Positions 13,101 to 26,700 of a DNA stretch of 64,000 bases are shown here, one piece after another. Positions within the stretch are counted from its first letter, which is position 1, and every line of letters begins with the position of its first letter. A program made the position numbers and the translations under genes. The notes under the pieces are model-generated. The model was not told the origin of the DNA and made no database searches. It saw only the letters and a list, made by a program, of their open reading frames with translations. The DNA lies in contig NC_089851.1 in assembly GCF_036373705.1 (NCBI RefSeq), forward strand, positions 2,697,920-2,761,919, read 5' to 3'. This DNA comes from Amia ocellicauda (taxonomy: Eukaryota > Chordata > Actinopteri > Amiiformes > Amiidae).

Positions 13101-14998
13101 TCTGTGCCAGTAAAGTGTGAGTGGCTGTGACTGCTGGCGACCTTGACATTACAATAGGGGGGTCTGGCATGACAGGATGAAACCTGGGTGGACCATCTTG
13201 TGGACCTGGCTGGTAACCTGGGATCAAAAAGCTGGTGGCTTCTCTCCTGTCCAATGTAATTGTTATTAAACAACTGATCTTTGTGTGCAGGAATCACTAA
13301 CTACTAAGTAATGTATATTGATATCTGATTATATTCAAACATAACCGACAGGAAACTCCCTTTCCTGTATCCTTCTGTTTAAATGTGAAATTGACTGAAC
13401 AACTCACCAGACAGCTTAATTTAGTTTTGGTTTAAAAATAAACCTGTTTGCTCACTGCATGCCTTTTAAATTAGGATTTATTCTACAGGCTGTGGGACAG
13501 ATTGCAAAAAATGTTGGTTTAATCAGCTTTCTGACAAGTATTAATATTTGTGTTTGTGTGTAAATCATGGTCAGGAAAGAAGTTCCATTTGCAAAAGATT
13601 TGGCTGTAGTTTTCGGTACACCTGGTGTGTCTGGAAATCGCTTCGGGCATTTCGGTGAGATCAGAGAACTCTGCTGCAGGTCAGCAACGTCTGGTGTTTG
13701 ACTGCAGCTACAGCACTTGCACCGCCGCACGTAAGGGACCCTAGCCGAGTGTGGCCCTGTACTGCAGCCATTCGGGTCACATGGTGGGGCTGCTTCCTGC
13801 ATGAAAACTGTGATGTTTGAATGTGAATAAGTGGTCACACTTTACAATAATGGCCTCTAATAATGTATGGAGACCATGGAAATAGCATTTGAATATCATG
13901 TTCTCCTTCTCCGAGCTCTGATGCTGGTTATATTTGTAAAAGTGAAGATTAAGGTAAGGGTTACTGACTGTAGTAACTAACATGGTGTGAGTGTGTGTTT
14001 TATTGGTATTTTAATGGCAGAAACATTTACAGTACAACACAAAATGAGCTAGGTTCCTCTCTGTGCCCAAACTGAAGTATGTGAGCGAATCTAGAATACG
14101 TGAAGAACCTGTTCTCATTGTCACTGGGGGGCAGAATTTATGCATATATCTAAATTGGAAAGCATGTGTACATGTTTGGGGATTTCACACATTCTTTAAG
14201 AGAAAACTACCACAATCACATTCTAGCATTGCTTGCACATTCCTCAGCATAAAGCATATATGAATCCCTGAGGTAAAACATGCCTTTAAGGGCAAGGTGA
14301 CTTCTCTTCTCACGTGTAAACTGGAGCACGGAGTGTAAGATCTCAGTAGGCAAGATTTACCCAATCCAATCTCACGTGTCTGCGATGTACGAGAGCTGCA
14401 CAACAATCACATACGTGAATACATACAAGGAAGCAAAGACACCAAATCCTTCTGGCAACAGAAGAAGCACTTGCAAAATAAGTATGCCACCTCTGACATT
14501 TTACATATCCCTGTCCCGCTGTGACTGAGACCCTATAGGTCAGCGGTTTTCAATCCTTGTCCAGGGGGCACACTGTCCTGCTGGTTCACACTGTCCTGGG
14601 GGCACAGGCCCTTATCAAGGATCAGAATCACTACACTGCCCCTGCCCCCCAGTAGTTAGGGCACATGCTCCTGCTACTCCTACATCTCGAACCTTCCTAC
14701 TGTGATGGACCGAAGCAGGCTCGGCATCCCAGCGTAACATTAAGATGCAGGGGCTGTGAGGTTCAAGCCACAACAAGACTCACAACCTGGTTTCCCACAC
14801 CACAGGGAAGCAACCTTACCATAACACAGAACAGCCCAGGCCTCTTAGTGAGGCTTCAGAATCACTACAATATGTATAAGAGATAATCCTGATTATCTAA
14901 GTGAAAAATAGGTCTCTCTTGGGGTAACTGTTGACTGTCCGAGGGTCCTGTGTGCTCCTGTCTCTGCCTGTGGAGCTGTCTCAGAGAAAACATGCAGC

Positions 14999-15660
14999 TG
15001 GTACCAAGAACACAAGAACACAAGAAAGTTGACAATCGAGAGGAGGCCATTCGCCCCATCGTGCTCGTTTGGTGTCCATTAATAACTAAGTGATCAAGGA
15101 TCCTATCCAGTCTGTTTTTGAATGATCCCAAATTGTCTCTTCAGCCACATCACTGGGGAGTTTGTTCAGATTGTGACGCCTCTCTGTGTGAAGAAGTGTC
15201 TCCTGTTTTCTGTGTTGAATGCCTTGAAGCCCAATTTCCATTTGTGTCCCGGGTGCGTGTGTCCCTGCTGATCTGGAAAAGCTCCTCTGGTTTGATGTGG
15301 TCGATGCCTTTCATGATTTTGAAGACTTGGATCAAGTCCCCACGTAGTCTCCTCTGTTCCAGGGTGAAGAGGTTCAGGTCCTCAGTCTCTCAGTAGGACA
15401 TTCCCTTCAGACCTGGAATAAGTCTGGTTGCTCTCCTCTGAACTGCCTCTAGAGCAGCGATATCTTTTTTGAAGTGTGGAGCCCAGAACTGTCCACAGTA
15501 TCCAGATGAGCTCTAACTAGTGCATTGTACAGTCTGAACATCACTGCCCTTGTTCTCAATTCTACACTTTTGTCAATATACCCTAGCATTGTGTTTGCCT
15601 TTTATTGCTTCCCCACATTGTTTGGATGGAGAAAGTGAGGAGTCCACGTACACTACTAGG
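14999..15660 (-). mobile_element. 3' end of the same CR1-like LINE family
   Basis: On the minus strand it begins with the segment matching 46490-46700 of the plus-strand copy, then continues through [29 protein letters not shown] and a tail ending in repeated TTGTGTTC-type octamers (15000-15024), as is usual for CR1/L3-like 3' ends. Stop codons and frameshifts interrupt it. This copy preserves the 270 bases lost from the 45.6 kb copy. Confidence 0.8.
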
Positions 15661-16639
15661 TCTCCTACCAGCCTGTGAAATGAAAAGCCTGGAGGAAAAA
15701 AATAAAGAAATAAACTGTGAAGATTGATTTATTTCTGAATCTGCACTGACCTGAATGACATGTGTTATGTTTTTTTGGCAGCCTTGATCTACACAGGATC
15801 CTCCCAGCTCACTAAAAAAAATAATGGCAACAGTGTTATAAAGTAAATGCCGAACAGTATGATGCTGTGGCAACACCAGCTTGTAGAGTCCAGGGGATGT
15901 CATCAAAAACATTGTAAAAGGTGTTAAATAAAATGTATCACCATATTTCACATAAAGAAATCCACAAATAATACAATACAGAGAGATTGAAAAGTTTAAA
16001 TGGAAAACAGATCTGGGCATAAAAAGAGGCATGCGTAATATTTTAATTGTGCAATTTGTTGAAATTCCAGAGCTATGTGAGCACAATGTATTGGGTTAAT
16101 AATAATAAAACATTAATAACACAATGTGCTCCTGGGATCACTGGACAGGACGAGACCGTTTTAAGACCTAGCAGACCGTTTTGAATTGGATAACTGAGGA
16201 GGAAGAACTGGAGTGTGTTCTCCCTGCCACGGTCAGTTTATTTGTGTGCTGGGTGGAGTACCTGTAAAAAGATGTGATGAGGTCAGGCTGGCAAAGACGG
16301 TGAACAGAAGAGCCACTTTGGAGAAGAAAGGAGCCGAAGACTTATCTTTGGGGTCTGGTGAGCCAAGGTGAATGCAGCTCATGTGAATTCCTGACATGGG
16401 TGGTGCTGGAGAGAGAGGGAGATAGACTCAAGCCTGAAATCACAGTAAAAAGGAATGTCCAGTGACAGCTATGTGCCTGAGTGTGTGTGCTATAATCACA
16501 CCTAGCAGCTATCCTGATCACACATTGTTCTGCACCATAAAGGTCTTGTTATGGCAATGGCAGAGACTGTGGGGGGAGCAGATGAATCCACCCCTGTAGA
16601 CTCGTTGTTTTATATCACTTCAGGCGCTACATCCCCACA

Positions 16640-17380
16640 CCTGCACTGGCCATCACTCTGCCTACCTGTGCTGTGCTAGAGCTCCACTCTCCTTCCTCTG
16701 CCAGATGATTGTTTGCTGCAATGGATATTTCACCGGATTCTGACAATGATTCTCCTGCTGCTTCTGCGTCGCCCTCATCACCAAGCTGTGGCCCCTGGTC
16801 TCCAACCTCTCGTCATTGTTCCTTGCCGTTCTGGCTGACGCAGCCTCCCACCGCACCTTGATATCAAGCATGCTCCCTGGCATGGCTCCGCATTTTGGAT
16901 TCCTCGGTGACCCAATCCTCCATTGGTCCTCACCCTGCCACCCTATCCCTTCCCTGCCATGCCCACGGGCCCAGTATTGCCCTATGTGTGCACATTCCTT
17001 TCCTCTATCCCACCTTCTTCCTCCGCTCTATGTGCTGTCCCAGCTGGTGCAACACACAGCGCAGGCTGCGTCCTGCCCTGGGCCCCAGGTTCTTTTCCAC
17101 AGTCTCCTCTGCCCATGGACACTTGCCCCACAACTTGTGACCCATGCTTTCGCCCCGCACTGCAGGTGGTGGGCTCTCCCAAGTTTGCCAGGGCCCCCTG
17201 CCACACCAAGCGGCTTTCTCCCAGCTCCCCCTGCAGCTCTTTTAGTTTTCTCCTGCCCCCCCAACAACCCTGTGTGGCTTTCCCCCGGACAGGGCCTCTG
17301 ACCTGGCACCCCTGGACGCTCCTCTCCCCACCCCTGCTCCTCCGCTCAGGGACTATACACTATAAACAATAAGGCCAAGA
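16640..17380 (+). other. C/T-rich stretch upstream of the Tx1-like fragment
   Basis: Strongly pyrimidine-rich on the plus strand, so all three plus frames stay open for 240-480 bases. The translations are Pro/Leu/Ser-rich low complexity. No domain was recognised. It may be part of the same decayed insertion, but I see no proof. Confidence 0.3.
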
Positions 17381-17389
17381 GCGAGGTCT

Positions 17390-17945
17390 ACCTCTCTCAG
17401 GCATGGCCTGTCGGCCGGGGCCCGCCGACTGTGTTCCCTCTGAAGCCGGCCATCAAGGTTCTGGGGATCACGATCGATGGGACCAACATGGGCACCTGGA
17501 GCTGGGAGGAAGCCTTATCAAAAGTTCAAAGGAACTTGACGATGACTGATAAGGTGTTGGTCGTAAAGGCCATCCTCTTCCCTATACTTCTCTACGTAGG
17601 CATGGTATTTCCCCCAAACAGGTAAATTGATTAATAAAATTATATTTCGGTTTGTCTGGGGGAGTAAAATGGAGAGGCTGAAACGAGTACAGATGGTGAA
17701 GGCGCCCTGGATGGAGGTAGGGGGGTCCTGGACATTGTGCGGCTCATTAAGGCACAGGGGCTGGCATATGTGGTTAAGAACATCATGCAGGAGCTGGAAC
17801 CGAAAGTCATTGCGCGGAGGGGCATGGTCCTAGTACGAGACCACATCAATCTGGAGATCCAACAGAGTGGCAAGGGGGAAGCCTTGAAGAACTGGAAAAT
17901 CCAAGATCTGGGGGAGCTCAGAATCCCATGATGGGACCCCACCCC
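17390..17945 (+). mobile_element. Tx1-like LINE fragment, C-terminal part of ORF2
   Basis: The frames read VLGITIDGTN, TMTDKVLVVKAILFPILLYVG, then after a stop INKIIFRFVWGSKMERLKR. After a frameshift comes LDIVRLIKAQGLAYVVKNIMQ. This order (LGI-F, LT-GK, LP-LLYVG-V-P, F-WGSK-R--R) is typical of the region after the catalytic domain in Tx1/L1-type elements. It is followed by a TTTT/GTTTT-rich stretch. Inactive remnant. Confidence 0.65.
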
Positions 17946-20900
17946 CGGGGACGGCCATCTCCCCCTGCTGGAGCCAAGAGCCTTTATTCCTTTGAGAAAT
18001 TATTGCTTTTAAAAATGAGTTTTTAAATTGTTTTTAATGTTTTGGTTGTTTTGTTTTTTGTTTTGTCTGTTGCACTGGCTGTTATTCTTTCTTTAAAAAT
18101 GCATTACACTGTTTTGTTAGGTTCCTTTATTGTTTTGTTATGTTTTTTGTTTTGTCTAATGCATTTACTGTTTAGTTTTTCAATGTTCTTTTTATTTGGA
18201 AAATTCACTTTTGCAAAAAAAAAATTATTTTGCCTTAATTGAATGCACTTAATCACTGTTTATTTTGTGTTCTTGAAAATGATTTATTTTAAAGTTTTAG
18301 AAATGATTTTAGAATTGAGTTTAAAAAAAAAAATCAAAAGTATTAGAATGTTTAATGTTTTTAATTATTTTGATGATGTATAATACTGACAGGTCCTAAT
18401 TCCTTTTGAAATCTAGACATATGAGCATTTTATATTTGTTTAATGGTGTGGCATATTTTAAATTAATTAATAGTTTCTGGTTGCATTACAAGCTGCCACT
18501 ACAGTGATAATTAAACAAAGAGACTTCCATGAAGATAAAAATAGTGAAAGTATTTCAATAGAAAGGTATGACAACAATGAACATTTACATAAAAAGGAAA
18601 GGAACAGCAAGACTTGGGTGAGGCTGCGCCCCTGCGATACACAGCGACTGAGTACTGCGCACCGGTCTGGCACAGGCCATCGCTCACACCCGTCACCCAG
18701 CGGAACATGACTGGAAGCCTCCTAACCGGGATGCCCCTACCGTCCTTGGCTTCCTGTTCCTTCTCTCCCCACACATCTGTTGACTGATGATGACCTGAAA
18801 GCTGGTCAAACCTGTTTGTGATGCACCATACCCTATTTTAGTTCTCCTTTTAACCAGATTATTACATTTAATCTGGCATTGCTTCTTGTTCATGCATGTG
18901 TGCAAACTCTTAACTATGCCAGTATTAAATAAAAACGTTGACACCCCCTCGCAGCTGATAATGGTGTACTTGATAGCTGTAAGATTTATGAGTAGAAGAC
19001 AGAAGGGGAAAACTTGACAATCATGGGCACCAATTCTTAATGAATTAATGTCTGAATCTCACAGGAAGAAAACAGATGCCTCCTTCCTGTAGAAGTCCCG
19101 TCCCCAAACCCAGTTTGTCCCCCTGTCCGTGACCATGTTATACATGTGAATAACAGCAGAACTCAGATGAAGAGCATCGGGTATGCCTGTGTTTTTCCTG
19201 TGGGATTCATACAATTCATTCAAGATGTGGTGCCACCAAAATAATCAATATATAAAAAAGCCCCAATGAGAACATGTTTGTGTTTTTCCTGTTTGCAGGT
19301 GGGTCAAAGTTTTGATTTAATCCCATCCCTAGCCTCCCACCAGTAGGTCTTGGGTACGCCTGGGCACACACACGATTACCTTAAATTACCCTAAACTTGC
19401 TTAATGGGGTGATAGCTTTTCATTTCTCGTGTAAACTACAGGAGGAGCACTTTTAACCTTGAATGGATTCCTTCAAGGAGGTGCAATGCACTAGTGTGTG
19501 CAATGAACAATATAAAGGGAATCTTCAGTCTGTTACACAGAATCATGTATTTCTTATTTATTAAATGTAACTGTAATTGCCTCCCAAAAGATCACGTCTA
19601 GAATGAGATATTCTTCTGCCAGTTGTGCTCAATTATTGGGGCCCAACTTGAATTAAATGTTTTTTCTTTCCCTGTCTGGCAACACACGCTGATTTTGAAT
19701 GAAAGCTCTTGTCTAATGCTCTGATTAATGCCACTTAGTTGAGTCCAAAGTGCTTTCGCACTCTGTGTCCCTCCCTGTAAATATGCCCGGTGGGAATTTG
19801 GCACTATGATGAATGACATTGTATCTAGTAATTAATGGCGCTATTTGAAAAAGTTTTCAAATTACTTAAAGGTTATCCTGACTAATTTAAGATTAAACTT
19901 AATGAACTGGAATCATTGGTTCTAAGAGCATTCAGCACATGGTCATAAATAATTGAATAAGTAAAGCTAAATAAACAAAAGGTTACAATCGAAGCAGAGC
20001 GAGGGAGATGGGAAGGTCTAGAAGGCTTTAGATCACTGCTGTAACCCCTGTGAGTTTTCTTCTTGCCTAACTTCCTTGTTCTGGTCAGGTTTGCCCTCCT
20101 GGTGTGGCATGTCACTGGTTCTGTTGTCATTAATTCTGTTGTAGCAATAGCTTGCTTCAGATTATGCTTTCCTCCTATAAATGGCATATAAATACCATGG
20201 AATAACAAGTGATTCCTATTGAGCTTGCACAGAAAAATCGCGATGCCACCTGTGACCTCTACGGTTTCTGAACCCCCGTGATGAGGCGCAGATCGGTCTG
20301 AACGGGGCATCCACCAGTGCAGTGTCAAGATTGTTCATAGTCACAATCAGGTAAATCACACCTTCGGGGCAACACGTGAAGTGCTATGAACAGGAAACAA
20401 AACAAAAAAAATAAGCACCCCTTCCTGGCACAAGCCTGAGCAAAACAGGGTGGAAAGTAGCCAAGTTAAAGAGCAGAGACTCGGGGGAAAGTCACACACC
20501 ACCTGTTCGAAGCCACGTGCACTGAGAGAGCATGCAGGGCGCTGGAGGGAAGTGCGATTGAAAATTAAAAAACCTAATTTGCGTTTGATTCTTTTTCGAC
20601 ATATCTCAAGACTTTGACATGCCAAAGGGGCGTGTAGCTGGCAACTGCCTTTCTTTTGTCAATACCAATTCACATTGAATCTGGCCCTTACTGTCTGTGA
20701 CTTAATTAACAAAACCATGGACATATACTCTGAACCCAGGAGGTGCAATTTAATTATATGGGATGTATTTTAAAATATATTTTAGTGTGTAATCCTTCTA
20801 TGTATTTTATAGGGTGAAAATATAGGGTGAGATTAAGTTCTACAATATATTTTAGGTAAATAAAATACATAGGCAACACTATTAACCAATTTAATATTGA

Positions 20901-21519
20901 ATAACTATTGGATTGATAATCTATTTACATTCAATAGAATATCAATAGAATGTTAATGTAATATCTATTTATACCAAAAACGTTGTCAGCGCTGCATGAA
21001 AAATTGCTCAGCCATCTAAAGTGAAGGTAACGCACCCAAAAGCCAAGTTTGGGGCAAATGTAGTTATCTCCATTTTAGATTACTTTTTTTCCACACTGAA
21101 AACATTTTAGGTATAGATAGATATTACATTAATGTAATTTAATTTTCATGTAGTTGAATGTTAATAGATTTCCAATTTAATATATTTTTAATATTAAATT
21201 GGGCCAAGCAATCTAAAGCATAACCAAATAATATATGATTATAGACTTAAATGTATTTAAAATATTCCCTTTATTTAAAATATACAAAACATGGCCCATG
21301 AAAAACACAAGAATCACAGATTTCTATCATTTACTCAAAATATATACATTTGTTCCGTATGGTTGACCTGATATGAAATATCATCTGAAAACTATAATAC
21401 ATGACAAATTAAGCAACCACCTCACACACTTTGTGGCCGCATCCAGTTTTTATGTCTTTGTTATCTGCTTGTTATCAGAAGTGGCCAACCGGCCCACACA
21501 GGAAACGTGTAAAAATGTC

Positions 21520-21559
<40 letters not shown>

Positions 21560-21882
21560 GCTGGTACAAATAAAAATCTACCATAGCAGCTTTATTGTTT
21601 AGGATCTTTGTTTCCAATGGGATCAATGGGAATGATTACAATGCAATTCCCGATGTGAGTTGCATCAGACGAAGACCTCAGCCAGTCAATCAGTCAATTA
21701 AAAGGATCTTTTCGTTGTGAGGCTCTCAGGGAGACTTTGCTAAATTGCTGTTTGTCCGTAATTCAGCAATGTTGTGGATGGAGTGAAAAACATAATGTGT
21801 TTTAAATGTTTCTCATTTAGATCCACATGTATACAGTATATAGGCCAATATATTACAGGATATAGGATTCAGTATATCTGAT
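17946..21882. other. Repeat-rich spacer between the two TRIM-like genes, part 2
   Basis: AT-rich, with T-rich and A-rich homopolymer patches. The 148-codon minus-strand frame at 19882-20328 has no recognisable domain. No gene called. Confidence 0.35.
21520..21559. repeat. AAT microsatellite
   Basis: About 13 perfect AAT units; the poly-Asn frame through it is not a gene. Confidence 0.95.
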
Positions 21883-22173
21883 GTGTACTCTGGTATTGAA
21901 AATATTATATTCTTCAGACTTAGTAAGAAGGCCTCTAAATTGGGCCTGAATTCGGAGGAAAGCGGTGATTCATCTTGCTGATTAAAATTCTTGCCCACAT
22001 CATTCCTTAGTTTTGACATGGCTGTTTTTTCTATATATACCATGCCTCAGGAATGATGTGGGCAAGAATTTTAATCAGCAAGATGAATCACCGCTTTCCT
22101 CCGAATTCAGGCCCAATTTAGAGGCCTTCTTACTAAGTCGGAAGAATATAATATTTTCTATACCAGAGTACTA
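21883..22173. repeat. Long near-perfect inverted repeat (hairpin)
   Basis: Arms of about 128 bases (21883-22010 and 22046-22173) flank a 35-base loop. At least 80 consecutive bases are identical, and only a handful of mismatches occur over the whole arm. A short minus-strand frame (21813-22043) runs through one arm but resembles no protein. Confidence 0.9.
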
Positions 22174-23772
22174 TATAGCGTGAAACGAGTGTGACAATAT
22201 AGGCCGGTGCAGCTGTGCCTGAACCAGACCAAAGAGACCGGAGTGAGAAGGACACCAGCTCTCACAAGAGAGGAGCAGCCAGCATCGATCAGTGTCGGCA
22301 TCACTGACAAACAGGTATTTCACGCCTCCTCTTTCTGTTTAATAGGACAATCTTCCTTTTGATAAGTCTAGGACATCAAAAGCCTGATTTTCCAAGGTTG
22401 GTAAAAGATTTCGTTAAGGGCAGCGACCAGCAGTTTGAGTTCAGTTCATTACATTCGTCAGCCTTCTTTTTCTTCAAATTAAGATCCCTTAAGGGGGGCA
22501 TTTTGACAGATATTTTGAGTGGGAGGATAAATCATGAGTGCGTTACAGTAACAGTAACTTTTAAACATGCCTACTGCCTCTTACTTATTAGTAAACCCGT
22601 TTTCAGCTTTGGATACTTAGTCCCAATCTCAGTGTAATAGTGATAAAAATTCTTTAATTTAAGTCATTCATTTATTTAGTTTAAGCTCCAAAAGAATTAT
22701 ATATTTCCAGAGATTTCTTTTGGCTGTCCTAAGGTATCCCTCAGTGCTGGTGAGGAGGAGTCTCTGTGTGTTCAGTGACATGCAGGGGTGTGGCACACCT
22801 GACTCTCGTACCTCTTAGCTATGGTTTCAACACCTGTAATCAGCATTTTGGTATGCCAGGTGAGCGCTGTTCTCTCCACAGAGCAGACTTGATTTGACCA
22901 CACAGCAAAAGCAGCAGGCCAGAGGGGAAGCAGGGCTTTTGTTTTTCTCCCTCCCGTGGAACAGGACTGAGAGAGAGAGAGAGCAAGTTGGCTGAGTGAC
23001 TTGCCTCCCGTATTGCATAATGTCTTACAGGCTGGTTAAGTGAGTGGCTGTGCCAGAGGATTTGAACAAGTGACTTCTCTCTAACCAAAGGTACGTTGTT
23101 TAACACCTTCTGCTGCTGAGCACCTTCCACGTCTGCTTATTTACTTATTGATGTATATTTGTATGTGCAGTGTGTATATATAAACATCACCTCATATCGA
23201 TCCAGTGCTGGATGTTTCCACTTGCTTCTATCTACAGCTTCTCTTTTCCATGTCTCACTTAAAGTTTATAATTTAATCTTCCTATCTTCTATGTGGTCGT
23301 CTTGTATTTTTTTTTCATCTTTTGGGAGATAGCTTCCTTTGTCCATCTTTGATCTGTTCTTCTCACAGTGTGTCCGGCCCAGTGCCATTTTAACATGGTC
23401 AATCTTTCAATGATGGCACATATTGTTTGTTTGTTCTCGGATTAATTAATTTATTTTCCTATGTCTCAGTCTGTGCTGATTTGTTGTCCAAGGTAGACTG
23501 TTGAACTACCTAAATCTTCTTTACTCATCTGCAAAGTCATCTGCTTTTGAACATGACTTTGGTTTTAATCAGGTTCATTTTGAATCCAGTTTTCTTGCTT
23601 GCATCTGAGATTTTGTGAAAGTTAAGATGCATGTGTTCAGGTGTTTTTGTGCATATATATACACACAAACACACACGTGTTCATTATATGATTAATGTAA
23701 TATTTTTTGGCTTTACCAATCAAGTTTTACTTGTGACCTTTTCTGTGCAGGTTTGGTGCCTTTGCCATCACC

Positions 23773-26700
23773 ATGAGTTTCCTGTCTCAGATTTCCAGGG
23801 ATTCCAAAGTTTCCAGATGTTCAGAGTATTCCCAGGATTCCCAAGTTTCCATGGGTTCCGAAGTCACGAGGGATTCCCAGGATTCCCAGGGTTCCGAGGG
23901 TTCCCAGGATTCCCAGGGTTCTCAAGGGTCCACGGGTTCCAAGAGCTCGGCAGTGCAGTGCCCTGAACACCCACAGGAAGCCATCCTGTACTGTCTTAAC
24001 TGCAGGCGCTACCTGTGCCCTCAGTGTGTGCTGGAGAAATGCCACAGGGGGCACATTCTCTCTGACATGAAGAAAGCCTTCAATCTAGAAAAGGTAAGTC
24101 AATGCCTATGAACAGTATAATAACTGTCTGTCTGTGTGTCTGTGTATGCATGTATGTATCTGTCTGTGTGGGTCTTTAAGCTAAACTTGATTGTATGGAT
24201 GTGTGATTTGCCAGTTGATAAATATATTGTTGATATCAGTATATTGTATCCATGATATCTATATATGCACTGGTTCGGTCAGCCAGGAGATGCAAACCAC
24301 CCTCTCAGACACACACCTCAATTCTTCAATCCACACAGCCCCACACCCCAACAACAACCGACAAACCCACCATGTCAAAGACACTCCTTTTTTTAACAGC
24401 TCTGAGCACGTAGAGCCCAGTTACACAAGAGTTGTTGAGCGTGTTGAGGTAGGTGTAGGTGTAGGTGTTGAGCAGCTCAGCACATCATGCTCAATCCCAA
24501 AGATGCAGCAGGTGAAACAATGAAGGAGGTGCTTCCTCACCAGTTTTGTCACAGCTCAAAGTTCACAGTTCATAGTTCATAGTTCCATTTCACAAGGGTC
24601 TGTAATATGTAATACGTTTTTATGTTGCCTACTTTCCTTTTTATAGATAGTCTTTTCAAAATCTTCATACATCCCCAGATCTGTCAATTATGTGCATCCA
24701 ATGTAAGTAGCGAAAGCCAAATTAAAATCATCTTTGATCAAAGTCACCCTTTTCAGTGTTCAGAAGGCTTGTATAAGCTCTTAATCAGGAGACAAAATAT
24801 TCCATGTGAGTCTAGTAAACAAACCCTGTCCTCTGGAAATGTTTTGCAGGCTGGTAGATGAATCGAACAGAAAAGGTCTACTATTGAAAAACATGTCCTC
24901 TTCCATTCCAGGAGGAGATAGAAAAGAAGGCCAAGCTGCTGAAGTCCACCCTGAGGAAACTGGGGCAGATGGAGGTGGGGGTGTCCAGGGCGATGAATGA
25001 TTTGGAGGTAGTAGAGCCACAGCACACCCTGTTAAATTACCCTTGCCTCCCACACAGCAGGAACAGCTGGAAGGAATACAAGAACTGTCCAATTCAAAAA
25101 CCCTGCCTGACTACCTGTCGTCAGACTCCTTTGCCATTTTGCCAGGTTTCATTTACTGTATATGCATAGTTCAGACAGAGTTCAGACAGGGGGTTGTGCT
25201 GTGCCATGCAGCGCTCTGACCACCTGCTGTGCTCCGTTTTGCAGACGAAGGTGAGAACAGCTCAGGAGAATGTGGCCAAGAGGTACAAGGAGCTGAGGAC
25301 ACTGGTGGACACGAACGAGAAGCACGCCTTCGGTCTGATCGAGGCCCAGCACCAAGCCACCATGCAACAGATGCGCCAGCTGATTGATGAGGGAGAGGAG
25401 TTTCGCCCCAGTGCCACGAGTGTTCTGGAGATCACCGAGCAGATGTTACAGAAGGACAGTAAAGCCAAACTGATGGTGAGATACCGTGCTTCTTCCTCCT
25501 TTAAATGAACAACAATAACAAGAAACTGGTAGCTAGTGTGTCCAGCAGAGGTCATGGTTACAGTGAGCTCCCAACCTCGCATCCTCTGGCCTTACAGGAG
25601 ACACACACCAGTACTAAAATGCAGTGGCGGCAAAATGGTGGAGTACACTGCTGTCCTTGTGCAGCTGTATCTGCCCGTTGCCAGTGGATTTCTTTACGAA
25701 AGAAAACAGTACAGACACAGAGAACAGGAAGTCTGGGGCGAGACGTGGTGACAGGAATATGAAAGCTTGTTTCGAGGTGATGTTGTGGATATTTTTGGGC
25801 TTCAGTATCTCCTGCTGTCCTTGCATTCATCTTGCTCTCTCTTTTTATTTCACAGGAACTGCTTGAATTAAAAGACCGGTAAGTCTCTACATTAGTATTA
25901 AAAAGCTTCGGCATAGCAGTGGGCACCCAAACAATAAGGTCTTAGAAATGTGCCCTGCAATGCTGATTTATATGTTTGATTTCTATTCAAACATAAACCG
26001 ATGTCTAACCAGCCATCTTAAACATGTCGTGTCCCCACCACCTCCCCGTATCTCCCCATGTGTGAACTCTGCCAATGCCATGCTGACATGTCTGCTCTCT
26101 CTTTTTGCGGGGCCCTATGAATACTCAGAATGGAGACACTGGAAATCAAGGCGGAGCGGCTGGGGAGGATGGTACGTTGTGACACAGCGCGTTTGGACTG
26201 TCTGGAAAGCTCCCTGGAGCAGATTGTGAAGAACACCCAGAAGTTCCTGCCTCGGCCTTGGGAGTGTGAGTGAGCAGCCCAGCCACTGTGTTATTTATGA
26301 AATACGTGGCAGTCGCATGAACAGGGGCCCAAGGCACTTTTTTTCCACTAATCCTCATGCCCAGCCTACACTAACCACACTGAATTCGCCAAATCCATCC
26401 GGTTCACACGAGTGGGATAGAACTGTATGCATTTTTGTAGGATATCTATTTACAGCTGACTTCCTTGTTGAGTTTGTTATGAGATTAAGTGCAAGCTCAA
26501 CACTTGAGTACCACAGAAGAACAGCAACAACAAAATGAAAAAGCCTTGATTAGGGAAATTATGACAATAATTAATGGTTCAATTAAGTAATTGAGAGCTT
26601 AGTTTGAACAAATGCCTGTGAAATGAAACTAGTATTTGGGCTAGAGCCAATGAGAAATAAGACTGACCCACTAATCGGAAATGACAAACCTCATGTCCTC

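Larger units (their letters stand above)
9889..14998. other. Repeat-rich spacer between the two TRIM-like genes, part 1
   Basis: Apart from the microsatellite and GATATC cluster listed separately, no gene is visible. A 128-codon minus-strand frame at 13452-13838 is Cys/Pro-rich in its first half but lacks a domain. The promoter of the minus-strand TRIM gene should lie just above 9.9 kb. Confidence 0.35.

Noticed and set aside
15583-16086. 167-codon minus-strand frame
   Set aside because: It overlaps the end of the LINE fragment and then unrelated AT-rich DNA; it resembles no LINE protein in that frame.
19882-20328. 148-codon minus-strand frame
   Set aside because: No recognisable domain, no splice or promoter context, AT-rich composition like its surroundings.
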